Numbered from the stretch's first letter, positions 25,782 to 35,576 are shown. The stretch is DNA of 64,000 nt from VRUE01 sp963737575 (GCA_963737575.1 CAVTTJ010000007.1:62001-126000); one strand, 5' to 3'. Program-made: numbers and translations. Notes: generated by a model from the sequence alone, not told the origin.

Positions 25782-26818
25782 AGGCCTACCAACTGACCGC
25801 GTGGCAGTCGTCGCCGGAGATGCGCGAGGTGCCGGTTCCCGAGCCTGGACCGGGGCAGGTCCTGATCAAGGTCGGGGGCGCCGGCGCATGCCACTCTGAC
25901 CTGCACCTGATGGAGTGGCCCGAGGGGACGATGGACTTCGACCTGCCGTTCACTCTCGGCCACGAGAACGCGGGATGGGTCGAGGCGCTCGGTGCCGGCG
26001 TCGAGGGCCCCGAGCAGGGCGAGGCGGTGGCCGTCTATGGCCCGTGGGGCTGCGGGCGCTGCCGCGCCTGCCGGCTCTCGGCCGAGAACTACTGCGAGCA
26101 CCAGGCCGAGATCGGCGCCTTCGGCGGCGGCCTCGGGCTCGACGGCGGCATGGCCGAGTACATGCTCGTCCCCCATCCGCGCCTGCTGCTGCCGCTGGGG
26201 GATCTCGACCCCCGTGAGGCCGCCCCCCTTTCCGACGCGGCGCTCACCCCCTACCACGCGATCAAGCGCTCGCTGCATCTGCTCGTTCCCGGCTCGACGG
26301 CGGTCGTGATCGGCGTCGGCGGCCTCGGGCACATGGCGGTGCAGATCCTCCGCGCCCTCACCCCCGCCAGGGTGATCGCCGTCGACACCTCGGCCGAGAA
26401 GCTCGCCCTGGCCCGCGAGATCGGGGCCGAGGAGACGGTCGAGGCCGGCGAGGGGGCGGCCGCACGGATTCGGGAGCTGACCGAGGGCCGGGGGGCGGAG
26501 CTCGTCCTCGACGACGTTGGCGCCGACGAGACGATGGCCCTCGCGAGCGAGATAACGCGCTTCGAGGCCCACCTGACTGTGGTCGGCCTCGCCGGCGGCA
26601 AGCTGCAGTTCGCCTTCGGCGCGCTGCCCTTCGAGTCGCAGTTGACGATCCCCTACTGGGGGACCGCGGTTGAGCTGGGCGAGGTCCTCGACCTCGCCCG
26701 CAGCGGCAGGATCCACGCCCACGTCGAGCGCTTTCCGCTCGACCGGGTCGAAGATGCCTACGCACGCATGCGGGAGGGCACCCTCGAGGGGCGGGCGGTG
26801 ATCTGCCCGCACGGCTGA
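25778..26818 (+). CDS. Zinc-dependent NAD(P) alcohol dehydrogenase
   Basis: Medium-chain dehydrogenase, 346 residues. Catalytic zinc ligands lie in GACHSDLH and LGHENAGW. The structural zinc loop is CGRCRACRLSAENYC. The NAD-binding motif is VIGVGGLGHMAVQ. Closest in pattern to AdhT/AdhP-type ethanol and alcohol dehydrogenases. ATG at 25778 overlaps the ppsA stop. Fits a fermentative or microaerobic role of the island (inference). Confidence 0.9.
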   Translation: MKAYQLTAWQSSPEMREVPVPEPGPGQVLIKVGGAGACHSDLHLMEWPEGTMDFDLPFTLGHENAGWVEALGAGVEGPEQGEAVAVYGPWGCGRCRACRLSAENYCEHQAEIGAFGGGLGLDGGMAEYMLVPHPRLLLPLGDLDPREAAPLSDAALTPYHAIKRSLHLLVPGSTAVVIGVGGLGHMAVQILRALTPARVIAVDTSAEKLALAREIGAEETVEAGEGAAARIRELTEGRGAELVLDDVGADETMALASEITRFEAHLTVVGLAGGKLQFAFGALPFESQLTIPYWGTAVELGEVLDLARSGRIHAHVERFPLDRVEDAYARMREGTLEGRAVICPHG

Positions 26819-26857
26819 GCCGGCCGAAGCCCGCATTCCGGCGTAGGGTCGTCCGGG

Positions 26858-27871
26858 ATGCTCTACTTCACTCACCCTTCCGGCCTGGAGCACGACCCGA
26901 GGGCTCACATGCCGGCGCACCCCGACACCCCCGAGCGGCTGATCGCGATCGAGCGTGCGGTCGCCGAGCGCGAGTGGCCGGGCCTCGAGCGGCGAGCGGC
27001 CCCCGCCGCCGAGGAGAGCGAGCTGGAGATGGTTCACAGCGCACGCCACGTCGAGTCGATCCGCGAGCTCTGCCTGGCCGGCGGCGGCGCGGTCGACGCC
27101 GACACCTTCGTCGGGGAGGCGTCCTACCAGGCCGCCCTGCATGCCGCCGGGGGTGCCTGCGCGATGACGCGGGCACTGCTCGGCGGCGAGGATGGGGGTG
27201 GGTTCTGCGCGCTGCGCCCGTCGGGCCACCACGCCGAACCGGGGCGGGCGATGGGCTTCTGCCTCTTCGACAACGTCGCGATCGCCGCCGAGCTGGCGGT
27301 CCGCGAGCTCGGCGCCGAGCGGGTCCTCATCTTCGACTGGGACGTCCACCATGGCAACGGCACCGCCGAGGCGTTCCGCAGCCGCTCCGACGTCCTCTTC
27401 ATCAGCATCCATCAGGCAGGGATCTACCCGGGAAGCGGCCCCTCCTCGGACTTCGGGTCCGGCGAGGGCGAGGGCTACACAATCAACCTCCCGGTCCCGG
27501 CCGGCGCCGACGAGGAACTATGGCTCTCCCTCGTCGAGCACATCGTGCTCCCGGTGGCGACGTCATTCGAGCCGGACCTGATGCTGATCTCGGCCGGCTT
27601 CGACGCCCACCGCGCCGACCCGCTCGCCGACTGCCTGCTCGAGGCGGGCTCCTTCGCGCAGATGGCCTGCCACGTCCGTGACCTGGCGGAGCGGCTCGAG
27701 GCGCCGCTCGGAATCGTCCTCGAGGGCGGCTACGAACCGAGCGCGCTCGCCGACTCGGTCGTCGCGACCCTCGCCGCGCTCGGCGGCGAGGGCGACGCGA
27801 TCGAGAGCGCGCCCGAGCCCCTGCTCACCTCGAGGGCCGCAGCCGGTGTGGCTCGGTACTGGGCGCTCTGA
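26858..27871 (+). CDS. Histone-deacetylase-family amidohydrolase
   Basis: Zinc deacetylase of the acetylpolyamine amidohydrolase/AcuC group, 337 residues. RPSGHHAEP supplies the catalytic His pair. Zinc ligands are in FDWDVHHGNGT and SAGFDAHRADPLA. The C-terminal EGGYEPSALA is typical. ATG at 26858 with TAGGGT eight bases upstream. Two genes on is a GNAT/acyl-CoA synthetase fusion, so an acetylation/deacetylation pair acting on proteins is possible, though polyamine or other substrates are equally compatible. Confidence 0.9.
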   Translation: MLYFTHPSGLEHDPRAHMPAHPDTPERLIAIERAVAEREWPGLERRAAPAAEESELEMVHSARHVESIRELCLAGGGAVDADTFVGEASYQAALHAAGGACAMTRALLGGEDGGGFCALRPSGHHAEPGRAMGFCLFDNVAIAAELAVRELGAERVLIFDWDVHHGNGTAEAFRSRSDVLFISIHQAGIYPGSGPSSDFGSGEGEGYTINLPVPAGADEELWLSLVEHIVLPVATSFEPDLMLISAGFDAHRADPLADCLLEAGSFAQMACHVRDLAERLEAPLGIVLEGGYEPSALADSVVATLAALGGEGDAIESAPEPLLTSRAAAGVARYWAL

Positions 27872-27878
27872 GGAACCG

Positions 27879-29306
27879 ATGGCCCGCCCCGAGTTCGCTG
27901 AGATCCCCACCTACGAGGTGGATCGGTACAGGGAGCTCCTCGGCGATGAGTACGAGCACGTGGCTGCTGCGGCCGAGCGGGCCCGCGCGCTCTTCGCCGG
28001 ACGAACGGTGTGGAACGTCAGCTCGACTCTCAGCGGTGGCGGGGTCGCCGAGATGCTGCGCGCCATGCTCCCCTATGTGAAGGGCGCCGGGGTCGACAGC
28101 CGCTGGGTCGTCCTCCGCGAGCAGCCCCAGTTCTTCGAGCTGACCAAGCGCCTGCACAACAACCTGCACGACCACGGGGGCGACGGGGGGCAGCTGGGGG
28201 ACAGCGAGCGCGAGCTCTATGAGAGCACCCTCACCGACAGCGCCCGTCACCTCGCTCCGCTGCTGGACGAGAGGGACATCGTCCTCCTCCACGACCCGCA
28301 GACGGCGGGCCTGGTGCCGGCGGTAAAGGCTGTGGGCGCGACCGTGATCTGGCGCTGTCACATCGGCGCCGACGATCCGGGAGACGTGGCGCGACGCGCC
28401 TGGAGCTTTCTCGCCCCCTACGTGATCCCCGCCGATGGCTACGTCTTCTCGCGCCGTGACTACGTCTGGGACGTGCTGGATCCCGACCGGGCCGCGGTGA
28501 TGCCGCCGTCGATCGACCCGCTCTCGCCGAAGAACCAGGAGCTCGACGACTCGACCGTCGCCGGCATCATCGGCGCGATCGGGCTGGGCGAGGATGGCGT
28601 TGCGCAGGAGCACGCCTTTGCCCGCGCCGACGGAACCCCGGCGCGCGTCGCGCGTCGCGCCGAGGTCGTCCAGGAAGAACCGCTCCCGGACGGAGCGCGG
28701 GTAGTCGCCCAGGTCTCGCGCTGGGACCGGCTCAAGGACCACCCCGGCATGCTCGAGTGCTTCGACCGCCACCTCGGCGATGAGGCCCTGCACCTCGTCC
28801 TCGCCGGCCCCGCGACCGCGGCCGTCTCCGACGACCCCGAGGGCGCCGCTGTGTGGCGGGAGGTCCAGGACGCCTGGCACGACCTCGCCCCCGCTGTCCG
28901 CAGCAGGGCCCACCTCGTCAGCCTGCCGATGGACGACACCGACGAAAACGCCGCCATGGTCAACGCCCTCCAGCGACGGGCCGAGATCGTCGTCCAGAAG
29001 AGCCTCGCCGAGGGCTTCGGGCTGACGGTCGCCGAGGCGATGTGGAAGCGGCGGCCCGTGATCGGGACCCGGGTGGGCGGGATCCGCGACCAGATCGTCG
29101 ATCGCGAGAGCGGGGTCCTGATCGACGACCCCCACGATCTCGAGGCCCTCGCAGAGGCGATCCGGTTCCTCGCCGACGATCCGGAGCGCGCCAGGGAGAT
29201 CGGCGAGGAGGCGCGCGAGCGCGTCCGCAAGACCTACCTCTCTCCGATCAGGCTGGCCGAGTACGTCGACCTGCTTTCCCGCATCGATCCCGGAGGTGCA
29301 CGATGA
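27879..29306 (+). CDS. GT4 glycosyltransferase, trehalose synthase (TreT)-like
   Basis: 475-residue GT-B enzyme. The N-domain has TVWNVSSTLSGGGVAEML, VLHDPQTAGL and VIWRCHIG. The C-domain has VAQVSRWDRLKDHPG and the nucleotide-sugar motif KSLAEGFGLTVAEAMWK. This is the pattern of trehalose glycosyltransferring synthase (TreT), which makes trehalose from NDP-glucose and glucose. ATG at 27879, 7 nt after the previous stop, preceded by GAGGAACCG. Overlaps the next gene by ATGA. Confidence 0.85.
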   Translation: MARPEFAEIPTYEVDRYRELLGDEYEHVAAAAERARALFAGRTVWNVSSTLSGGGVAEMLRAMLPYVKGAGVDSRWVVLREQPQFFELTKRLHNNLHDHGGDGGQLGDSERELYESTLTDSARHLAPLLDERDIVLLHDPQTAGLVPAVKAVGATVIWRCHIGADDPGDVARRAWSFLAPYVIPADGYVFSRRDYVWDVLDPDRAAVMPPSIDPLSPKNQELDDSTVAGIIGAIGLGEDGVAQEHAFARADGTPARVARRAEVVQEEPLPDGARVVAQVSRWDRLKDHPGMLECFDRHLGDEALHLVLAGPATAAVSDDPEGAAVWREVQDAWHDLAPAVRSRAHLVSLPMDDTDENAAMVNALQRRAEIVVQKSLAEGFGLTVAEAMWKRRPVIGTRVGGIRDQIVDRESGVLIDDPHDLEALAEAIRFLADDPERAREIGEEARERVRKTYLSPIRLAEYVDLLSRIDPGGAR

Positions 29307-32005
29307 GCGACGTAACCTACCCCGGCCACCGCGAGGCGGATGTCGTCCTCCACGACGGCTCAACGGTGAGCCTGCGCCCTGTTCGCCCGGACGACGGCGA
29401 GGTCCTGGCGGAGCTATTCGCCGGGCTCGACCCCACCTCGCAGGCGTTTCGGTTCTTCTCCGGGGCGGCAGACCTGAAGCGTGCGGGGCGGCTGATGGCC
29501 GACGTCGACTACAGCAGCCGCTACGGCCTCGTCGCCTTTCGCGGCAAGGACCACCGGCCCGTCGGCCACGGGGTCTATCTCGAGATCGGCCCCGGCGCGG
29601 CGGAGGTCGCGTTCGCGGTCGCCGACGACTTCCAGGGCCGCGGCCTGGGGACGATCCTCCTCGCCCACCTGGCGGAGACGGCCGGCGACAACGGCATCGC
29701 CACCTTCCGCGCCGAGGTGATGCCCTCGAACCGCCGGATGATCGACATGTTCCGCGAGAGCGGCTTCCCGGTCGAGATCGAATCGAGCCCCGAGGGCCTC
29801 GGTGTCGAGTTCCCGACCTCGCTCACCCCCGAGGCGGTGGCTCACTTCGAGCAACGCGACACGATCGCCGCCCGGGCCGCCGTCGACGGGTTCCTGCGTC
29901 CGCGCTCGGTCGCGATCGTCGGCGCCTCCCGCCGCCGCGGAACGGTCGGCGGGGAAGTCCTCCACAACCTGATCGAGTCCCCGTTCGAGGGCCCGATCTA
30001 CCCCGTCAACCCGTCGGCCGACAGCGTCCAGTCGGTGCCTGCCTTCGCCAGCGTCGCCGAGATTCCGGAAGAGGTCGACCTCGCCGTCATCGCCGTCAGG
30101 GCCGAGGCGGTCGCGGAGACCGCCCGCGAATGCGTCGCCAAGGGCGCCAGGAGCCTCGTCGTCCTCTCCGCCGGCTTCACCGAGGTCGGGGAGGACGGGG
30201 CGGAGCGTGAAGCCGAGCTGCTGGCGGTCTGCCGCGAGGCCGGGATGCGGCTGATCGGCCCCAACTGCCTCGGCCTCCTCGACACCGACGCGGAGGACGG
30301 GCTGAACGTGAGCTTCGCACCCGAGGAGCCGGTGGCCGGCAACGTCGCCTTCGCGACCCAGAGCGGCGCCCTCGGGCTCGCCCTGATCGAGTTCGCCGAG
30401 GCGAGGGGGATCGGCGTCTCGACCTTCGCCTCACTCGGCAACCGCGCCGACATGACCGCGACCGACCTGCTCGAGTTCTGGGAGGAGGACGAGAGCACGC
30501 GGCTGGCGCTCCTCTACATCGAGTCGTTCAGCAACCCCGGCCGGTTCGCCCGGGTCGCGCGGCGGGTCGGCAAGAGCAAGCCGGTCGTCGTCGTCAAGAG
30601 CGGGCGCTCGGCGGTGGGGGCCCGCGCCGCAAGCTCGCACACCGGGGCGCTGCTGGCGGCGTCCGACCGCACGGTCGACGCCCTCTTCGAGCAGTGCGGA
30701 GTGATCCGGGCCGAGACGCTCTCGGAGTTGCTCGACGTCGCCTCGCTGCTCTCGACCCAGCCGTTGCCGGCCGGCCACCGGGTCGGGATCGTGACCAACG
30801 CCGGCGGCCCGGCGATCATGTGCGCCGACGCCTGCGACGCGATCGGCCTCGAGGTGCCGCCGCTGCCGGACGAGCTGCAGGCCGAGCTCGCCTCCTACCT
30901 CCCGGCCGAGGCCTCGGTCCGCAACCCGGTCGACATGATCGCGACCGCGAGCGCCGAGCAGTACCACCGGACGATCGCTGCCCTCGCCGGGTGGGACGGC
31001 ATCGATGCGCTGATCTCGATCTACATCAAGCCGCTGCTGAGCAAGCCCGAGGACATCGCGGCGGCGGTCGGCGAGGCTGCGGCGGAGCTTCCCCGCGAGG
31101 TCCCGGTTCAGGCGGTGTTCATCTCGCCGCTCGACGTCGCCTTCACCGGCACCGGGTCGCGGGTCCCGACCTACCGCTATCCGGAGGACGCGGCGCGGGC
31201 GCTGGGCAAGGCGGTCGGCCACGTCCGCTGGCGGGACCGGCCGGAACCGCCGCCCGTGACCTTCTCCGACCTGCGCCCCGATGAGGCGGCGGCGATCCTC
31301 GCCGAGGCGCTCGCGGCGGAGAGGGAGTGGCTCGACATGGACGAGTGCGCCCGCGTCCTCGACTGCTACGGAGTCGCGATGCCGAGTGCGATCTTTGCCC
31401 CCGACCCGGCCGCCGCTGACCGCGCCGCCGAGGAGATCGGAGGCCGGGTCGCGCTGAAGGCGCACGGGCCGGAGATCCTCCACAAGACCGAGCTCGGCGC
31501 TGTTGTGACGGGACTGGCCGGCGGCGCCGAGGTCGAGCAGGCGGCGGCGAGGATGGATGCGGCTCTTGCCGACCAGGGGCTCGAGCGGACGAGCTTCCTC
31601 GTGCAGCAGATGGTCGAAGGCGGCGTCGAGCTGCTGGTCGGGATCGCCACCGACCCGGTCTTCGGCCCGGTGGTCGCGTGCGGGGCGGGAGGAACGGCGG
31701 TCGAGCTTCTGGGAGATGTCTCCGTCCGAGTCTGCCCGCTCGGTGGCGGCGACGCGGCGGCGATGATCGGCTCGCTGGCGATCGCGCCGATGCTCGAGGG
31801 GTTTCGCGGCCTTCCTCCCGTCGATCGGGGGGCGCTGGAGGAGCTGATCGCGCGGGTCGGGGCACTGGCGGAGGCCCACCGGGAGATAGTCGAGCTCGAT
31901 CTGAATCCGGTCCTCGCGGGACCGGACGGCGCCCTCGCGGCCGACTCGAGGATCAGGATCGCGGGCGCCGAGCCGCCGCGTCCGTGGCCACGGACGCGGG
32001 CCTGA
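29303..32005 (+). CDS. GNAT acetyltransferase fused to ADP-forming acyl-CoA synthetase
   Basis: 900-residue fusion. The N-terminal GNAT domain (about 1-165) has VADDFQGRGLGTILLAHL and the acetyl-CoA loop. The CoA-binding domain starts at about 190 (RSVAIVGASRRRGTVGGEVL). The ligase domain contains the active-site loop SSHTGALLAAS. The ATP-grasp domain follows about residue 650 (MPSAIFAPD, ALKAHGPEILHKTELGAV, VELDLNPVLA). Salmonella Pat has the acetyltransferase at the C-terminus; here it is N-terminal. Either protein lysine acetylation or acetate-CoA ligase activity is possible. Confidence 0.9.
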   Translation: MSDVTYPGHREADVVLHDGSTVSLRPVRPDDGEVLAELFAGLDPTSQAFRFFSGAADLKRAGRLMADVDYSSRYGLVAFRGKDHRPVGHGVYLEIGPGAAEVAFAVADDFQGRGLGTILLAHLAETAGDNGIATFRAEVMPSNRRMIDMFRESGFPVEIESSPEGLGVEFPTSLTPEAVAHFEQRDTIAARAAVDGFLRPRSVAIVGASRRRGTVGGEVLHNLIESPFEGPIYPVNPSADSVQSVPAFASVAEIPEEVDLAVIAVRAEAVAETARECVAKGARSLVVLSAGFTEVGEDGAEREAELLAVCREAGMRLIGPNCLGLLDTDAEDGLNVSFAPEEPVAGNVAFATQSGALGLALIEFAEARGIGVSTFASLGNRADMTATDLLEFWEEDESTRLALLYIESFSNPGRFARVARRVGKSKPVVVVKSGRSAVGARAASSHTGALLAASDRTVDALFEQCGVIRAETLSELLDVASLLSTQPLPAGHRVGIVTNAGGPAIMCADACDAIGLEVPPLPDELQAELASYLPAEASVRNPVDMIATASAEQYHRTIAALAGWDGIDALISIYIKPLLSKPEDIAAAVGEAAAELPREVPVQAVFISPLDVAFTGTGSRVPTYRYPEDAARALGKAVGHVRWRDRPEPPPVTFSDLRPDEAAAILAEALAAEREWLDMDECARVLDCYGVAMPSAIFAPDPAAADRAAEEIGGRVALKAHGPEILHKTELGAVVTGLAGGAEVEQAAARMDAALADQGLERTSFLVQQMVEGGVELLVGIATDPVFGPVVACGAGGTAVELLGDVSVRVCPLGGGDAAAMIGSLAIAPMLEGFRGLPPVDRGALEELIARVGALAEAHREIVELDLNPVLAGPDGALAADSRIRIAGAEPPRPWPRTRA

Positions 32006-32017
32006 GGCCGAGTTCGC

Positions 32018-32638
32018 TCACTCCTCGAGGAGGCGATGCTCGAGCGCGTAGCGGGTCAGATCGGAGCGGCTGTCGAGGCCGAGCTTCTGCTGGACGTGAG
32101 CGCGGTGGGTCTCGACCGTCCTGACGCTGAGCGAGAGCCGCTCGGCGATCTCGCGATTCGTGTGGCCGAGCGCCATCAGCCGCAGCACCTCGGTCTCGCG
32201 CGGGGAGAGGATCGGGCGCTCCGCCTGCCCCTCCTTCTTCATGCCCGCCTCGAGCGCCGCCGGGAGGTACTCGCTGCCGTCGGCTGCGCTGCGCACCGCC
32301 TCGATCAGCTCGAGATGGGCGGCGTCCTTCATCAGGTAGGCGCGGGCCCCCGAGTCGAGGGCCCGGCGGGCAAGGGTCATGTCCCGTTCCATCGTCAGCA
32401 AGACGATCTCGGTCTCGGGCGCCTCCTCCCGCAGCCCGGCGACCGAGTCGACGGCGAGCCCGTCGGGCATGTTGACGTCGAGGATCAGGACATCGGGGGC
32501 GAGATCGAGGACCGCCGCCCGCGCCGAGGCGATGTCAGCGGCCTCGCCGACGACCTCGAGGTCGTCCTGGCCCTCGAGGAGGGCCTTCAACGCGCCGCGG
32601 ACGACGGCGTGGTCGTCGGCGAGGACGATCGTGGTCAT
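32018..32638 (-). CDS. NarL/DevR-type response regulator
   Basis: 206 residues. Receiver domain with VLADDHAVVRGALKALL, phospho-acceptor Asp in DVLILDVNMPDG (about 54) and the Lys in YLMKDAAH. LuxR-type HTH LSPRETEVLRLMALGHTNRE then SVRTVETHRAHVQQKLGL. The ATG at 32638 has TACGCT (32646-32651) seven bases upstream, so it is leaderless and back-to-back with the ATPase promoter. Its kinase is probably the GAF-GAF kinase at 37-38.7 kb (inference). Confidence 0.92.
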   Translation of the reverse strand: MTTIVLADDHAVVRGALKALLEGQDDLEVVGEAADIASARAAVLDLAPDVLILDVNMPDGLAVDSVAGLREEAPETEIVLLTMERDMTLARRALDSGARAYLMKDAAHLELIEAVRSAADGSEYLPAALEAGMKKEGQAERPILSPRETEVLRLMALGHTNREIAERLSLSVRTVETHRAHVQQKLGLDSRSDLTRYALEHRLLEE

Positions 32639-32645
32639 GGCGGCC

Positions 32646-32671
32646 AGCGTAACGCGGCTTTGGCCTAGCCT
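32646..32671. promoter_or_regulatory. Divergent leaderless promoters (response regulator / P-type ATPase)
   Basis: Minus-strand TACGCT (32646-32651) serves the regulator gene (7 nt to ATG). Plus-strand TAGCCT (32666-32671) serves the ATPase gene (7 nt to ATG). The two start codons are only 40 bp apart, so the -35 region of each lies inside the other gene's 5' end. Confidence 0.55.
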
Positions 32672-32678
32672 CTCGGAG

Positions 32679-35576
32679 ATGGCCGGGCCGAGCGCGGACG
32701 ACAGGGAGCCTGCGCCTCAGGTGCCGGGTCCCGCCCACTCAATCGACCCGACAGAGCGGATCGACCTCCTCACCCGCGATCTCCGCACCTCGCTGGGCGG
32801 TCTGTCGTCCCGCGAGGCCGATCGCCGCCTGTTGAGCCACGGGCCCAACCAGCTCGAACGCCGCGGCGGCCGCAGCTGGCCGCGGGAGCTGGCCCGCCAG
32901 ATAGCGCATCCGTTGGCGCTGCTGCTCTGGGGAGCCGCGGCGCTGGCGGCGATCGCCGGCATCACGCCGGTCGCGATCGCCGTCGTGATCGTGATCGCGC
33001 TGAATGCCGGGTTCGCCTTCGTCCAGGAGGTGCAGGCCGAGCGGGCGGTCGAGGCCCTGCAGGGCTACCTTCCGCCGCAGGCCAAGGTGATGCGGGACGG
33101 GCGGCCGGTCGAGATCGATGCGCTGCGGATCGTCCCCGGCGACCTGCTGCTGATCGAGGAGGGCGACCGGATCTCCGCCGACGCCCACATCGTCGAGGGA
33201 GCGATCGAGGTCGACCTCTCGACCCTGACGGGCGAGTCGGTCCCCGTCTCGCGCTCGGCCGAGGGGGTCGGCTCCTCAGCATCCCTGCTGCAGGCCGAGG
33301 AGCTCGTCTTCAGCGGCACCAGCTGCACCGGCGGCGAGGCGCGAGGGTTGGTCTTCGCCACCGGGATGGCGACCGAGATCGGCCGTATCGCGGCCCTCTC
33401 GCAGCGAGTGGAGCGCGAGGAGAGCCCGCTCGAGCGCCAGGTCAGGCGCGTCGCCTGGCTGATCGCCGCGATCGCGGTCGCGATGGGCATCGCCTTCATC
33501 CCCCTCGCCACCCTGGTCGCGGGCCTCTCGGTCTCCGACTCGATCGTCTTCGCGGTCGGATTGATAGTCGGCAACGTCCCAGAGGGTCTGCTGCCGGTGA
33601 TCACCCTCGCCCTCGCCGTCGGCGTCCGCGGCCTGGTTCGCCGTGGTGCCGTGGTCAAGCGGCTGAGCGCCGTCGAGACGCTGGGCTCGACCGACGTCAT
33701 CTGCACCGACAAGACCGGCACCCTGACCGAGAACCGGATGCGGGTGACCCGGATCTGGGCCGCGGGCGAGGACATCGACCTCGAGCGCGATCCCCGGCCG
33801 GGAAACCACGGCTCGGCCCTGCTCGGCCTGGCCGCGGCGATGGCGGCCTGCAACAACGCCCGGATCGACGAGGGTGGAGCGACGGCGGGGGATCCGACCG
33901 AGGCGGCGATGCTGACCGCCGCCCGCGCCCTCGGCGCGAGCGAGGACGCCGGATCGGACCGGCGTGCCGAATTCCGCTTCGACCCGGTCCTGAAGCGGAT
34001 GTCCACCGTCGACGCGGATCGGGGGCACCTCTGGCTCAACGCGAAGGGCGCCCCCGAGGCGATCCTCGGCCTCTGCGCCGAGGTGGTCACGCCGACCGGG
34101 CCGGCCCCGCTGGACGCCGATCGCCTGGCGACGGTCGAAGCGTCGGTCGGCCGCTATGCCGACGAGGGACTGCGCGTTCTGGCCGTCGCCAGGCGGGCGC
34201 TGTCCTCGCCGCCCGTCGACCGGCGGGACGCGGAGGCCGAGATGACTCTGCTCGGCCTGGTGGCGATGCTCGACCCGCCGCGGGCCGGTGTCGCCGAAGC
34301 GGTCGCCGAATGCCACGAGGCCGGCATCCGGATCATCGTCGTCACCGGCGATCATCCCCGTACCGCCGTCGCGATCGCCAGGCGGATCGGCATCGCCCAA
34401 GGGAGGTCGACGCGGACGATCACCGAGGAGGAGCTAGACGCCATGGACGACGCCCAGCTCGACGCGGCGCTGCGCGGGGGCGGCGAGCTGATCTTCGCCC
34501 GCAGCACTCCCGAGGCAAAGCTGCGTATCGCCGACGCCCTGCGTGCCGAGCAGCACGTCGTCGCCATGACCGGCGACGGGGTCAACGATGCCCCCGCTCT
34601 GCGCACCGCCGACATCGGCGTCGCGATGGGCCGCTCGGGCACCGACGTCGCCCGCGAGGCATCGACGATGGTCCTCACCGACGACAACTTCGCCACGATC
34701 GTCGCCGCGGTCGAGGCGGGCCGGCGGATCTACGACAACATCCGCAAGTTCATCCTCTACATCTTCGCCCACGCAACCCCCGAGGTGACGCCGTTCGTCG
34801 TCTTCGCCCTCGGCGGCGGCGTGATTCCCCTCCCTCTCACCGTCCTGCAACTGCTCGCGTTCGATGTCGGCACCGAGACGCTGCCCGCGCTGGCGCTCGG
34901 GCGCGAGGCGGCGGAGCCGGGGATCATGCAACGCTCGCCGCGGCCGAGGTCGGAAGGGATCATCCGCGGCTCGATGCTGGCCCGTGCCTGGCTCTTCCTC
35001 GGCCTGATCGCGGCGGCCCTGCAGATGGCCGCCTTCTTCTATGTCCTCACGCAGGCCGGCTGGAGCCCGGGCGATCCGACCGGCGAGGGTGCCCCGCTCC
35101 ACCACGCCTACCAGCAGGCGACGACGATGACCTTCCTCTCGATGGTGGTCGCCCAGATCGGCACCGCCTTCGCCGCCCGCACCGAGCGCGCCTCGCTGCG
35201 CTCGATCGGGGTCTTCAGCAACCGCCTGCTGCTCTGGGGCATCGCCTTCGAGCTTGCACTGACCGCGGTCCTGATCTACGTGCCTGTATTCCAGGACCTG
35301 CTGGGCACCGCTGCCCTGCCGGCGAAGTACCTTCTTCTCGTCACCCCGTTCCCGTTCATCGTCTGGGGGGCGGACGAGCTGCGACGCTGGCTGATCAGGC
35401 GTGGGAGGCGGAGGCCTGCGCCCCCGCCTGGCCGCGCAGCACGTCGAGGGCAACGCTCCGCAGCTCGCCGATCGCGGCACGCCTTCCTGTCGCTTCGACG
35501 AAGCGACAGGCGGCGTCGAGCTTCGGCCATGTCGAACGCGGAGGGGAGTTCAGGTCGCGCAGCTCGGCCGGCGTGA
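32679..35576 (+). CDS. Class II P-type cation-transporting ATPase
   Basis: 965 residues. An N-terminal cation-ATPase domain (LLSHGPNQLERR), actuator TGES motif (DLSTLTGESVPVSR), M4 motif NVPEGLLPVITLALA, phosphorylation site CTDKTGTLTEN (Asp about 344), KGAPE nucleotide loop, GDGVNDAPALR hinge and four to six C-terminal helices. The PEGLL form resembles Na/K- or CtpF-like pumps; Ca2+, Na+ or K+ are the candidates. ATG at 32679, leaderless. The last about 60 residues are Arg/Ala-rich and antisense to the carbamate kinase gene (about 180 nt overlap), so the true end may be earlier. Confidence 0.9.
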   Translation: MAGPSADDREPAPQVPGPAHSIDPTERIDLLTRDLRTSLGGLSSREADRRLLSHGPNQLERRGGRSWPRELARQIAHPLALLLWGAAALAAIAGITPVAIAVVIVIALNAGFAFVQEVQAERAVEALQGYLPPQAKVMRDGRPVEIDALRIVPGDLLLIEEGDRISADAHIVEGAIEVDLSTLTGESVPVSRSAEGVGSSASLLQAEELVFSGTSCTGGEARGLVFATGMATEIGRIAALSQRVEREESPLERQVRRVAWLIAAIAVAMGIAFIPLATLVAGLSVSDSIVFAVGLIVGNVPEGLLPVITLALAVGVRGLVRRGAVVKRLSAVETLGSTDVICTDKTGTLTENRMRVTRIWAAGEDIDLERDPRPGNHGSALLGLAAAMAACNNARIDEGGATAGDPTEAAMLTAARALGASEDAGSDRRAEFRFDPVLKRMSTVDADRGHLWLNAKGAPEAILGLCAEVVTPTGPAPLDADRLATVEASVGRYADEGLRVLAVARRALSSPPVDRRDAEAEMTLLGLVAMLDPPRAGVAEAVAECHEAGIRIIVVTGDHPRTAVAIARRIGIAQGRSTRTITEEELDAMDDAQLDAALRGGGELIFARSTPEAKLRIADALRAEQHVVAMTGDGVNDAPALRTADIGVAMGRSGTDVAREASTMVLTDDNFATIVAAVEAGRRIYDNIRKFILYIFAHATPEVTPFVVFALGGGVIPLPLTVLQLLAFDVGTETLPALALGREAAEPGIMQRSPRPRSEGIIRGSMLARAWLFLGLIAAALQMAAFFYVLTQAGWSPGDPTGEGAPLHHAYQQATTMTFLSMVVAQIGTAFAARTERASLRSIGVFSNRLLLWGIAFELALTAVLIYVPVFQDLLGTAALPAKYLLLVTPFPFIVWGADELRRWLIRRGRRRPAPPPGRAARRGQRSAARRSRHAFLSLRRSDRRRRASAMSNAEGSSGRAARPA

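Noticed and set aside
25430..27412. Long minus-strand frame spanning ppsA, adh and the HDAC-like gene
   Set aside because: Crosses three well-supported genes on the other strand and shows typical antisense composition.
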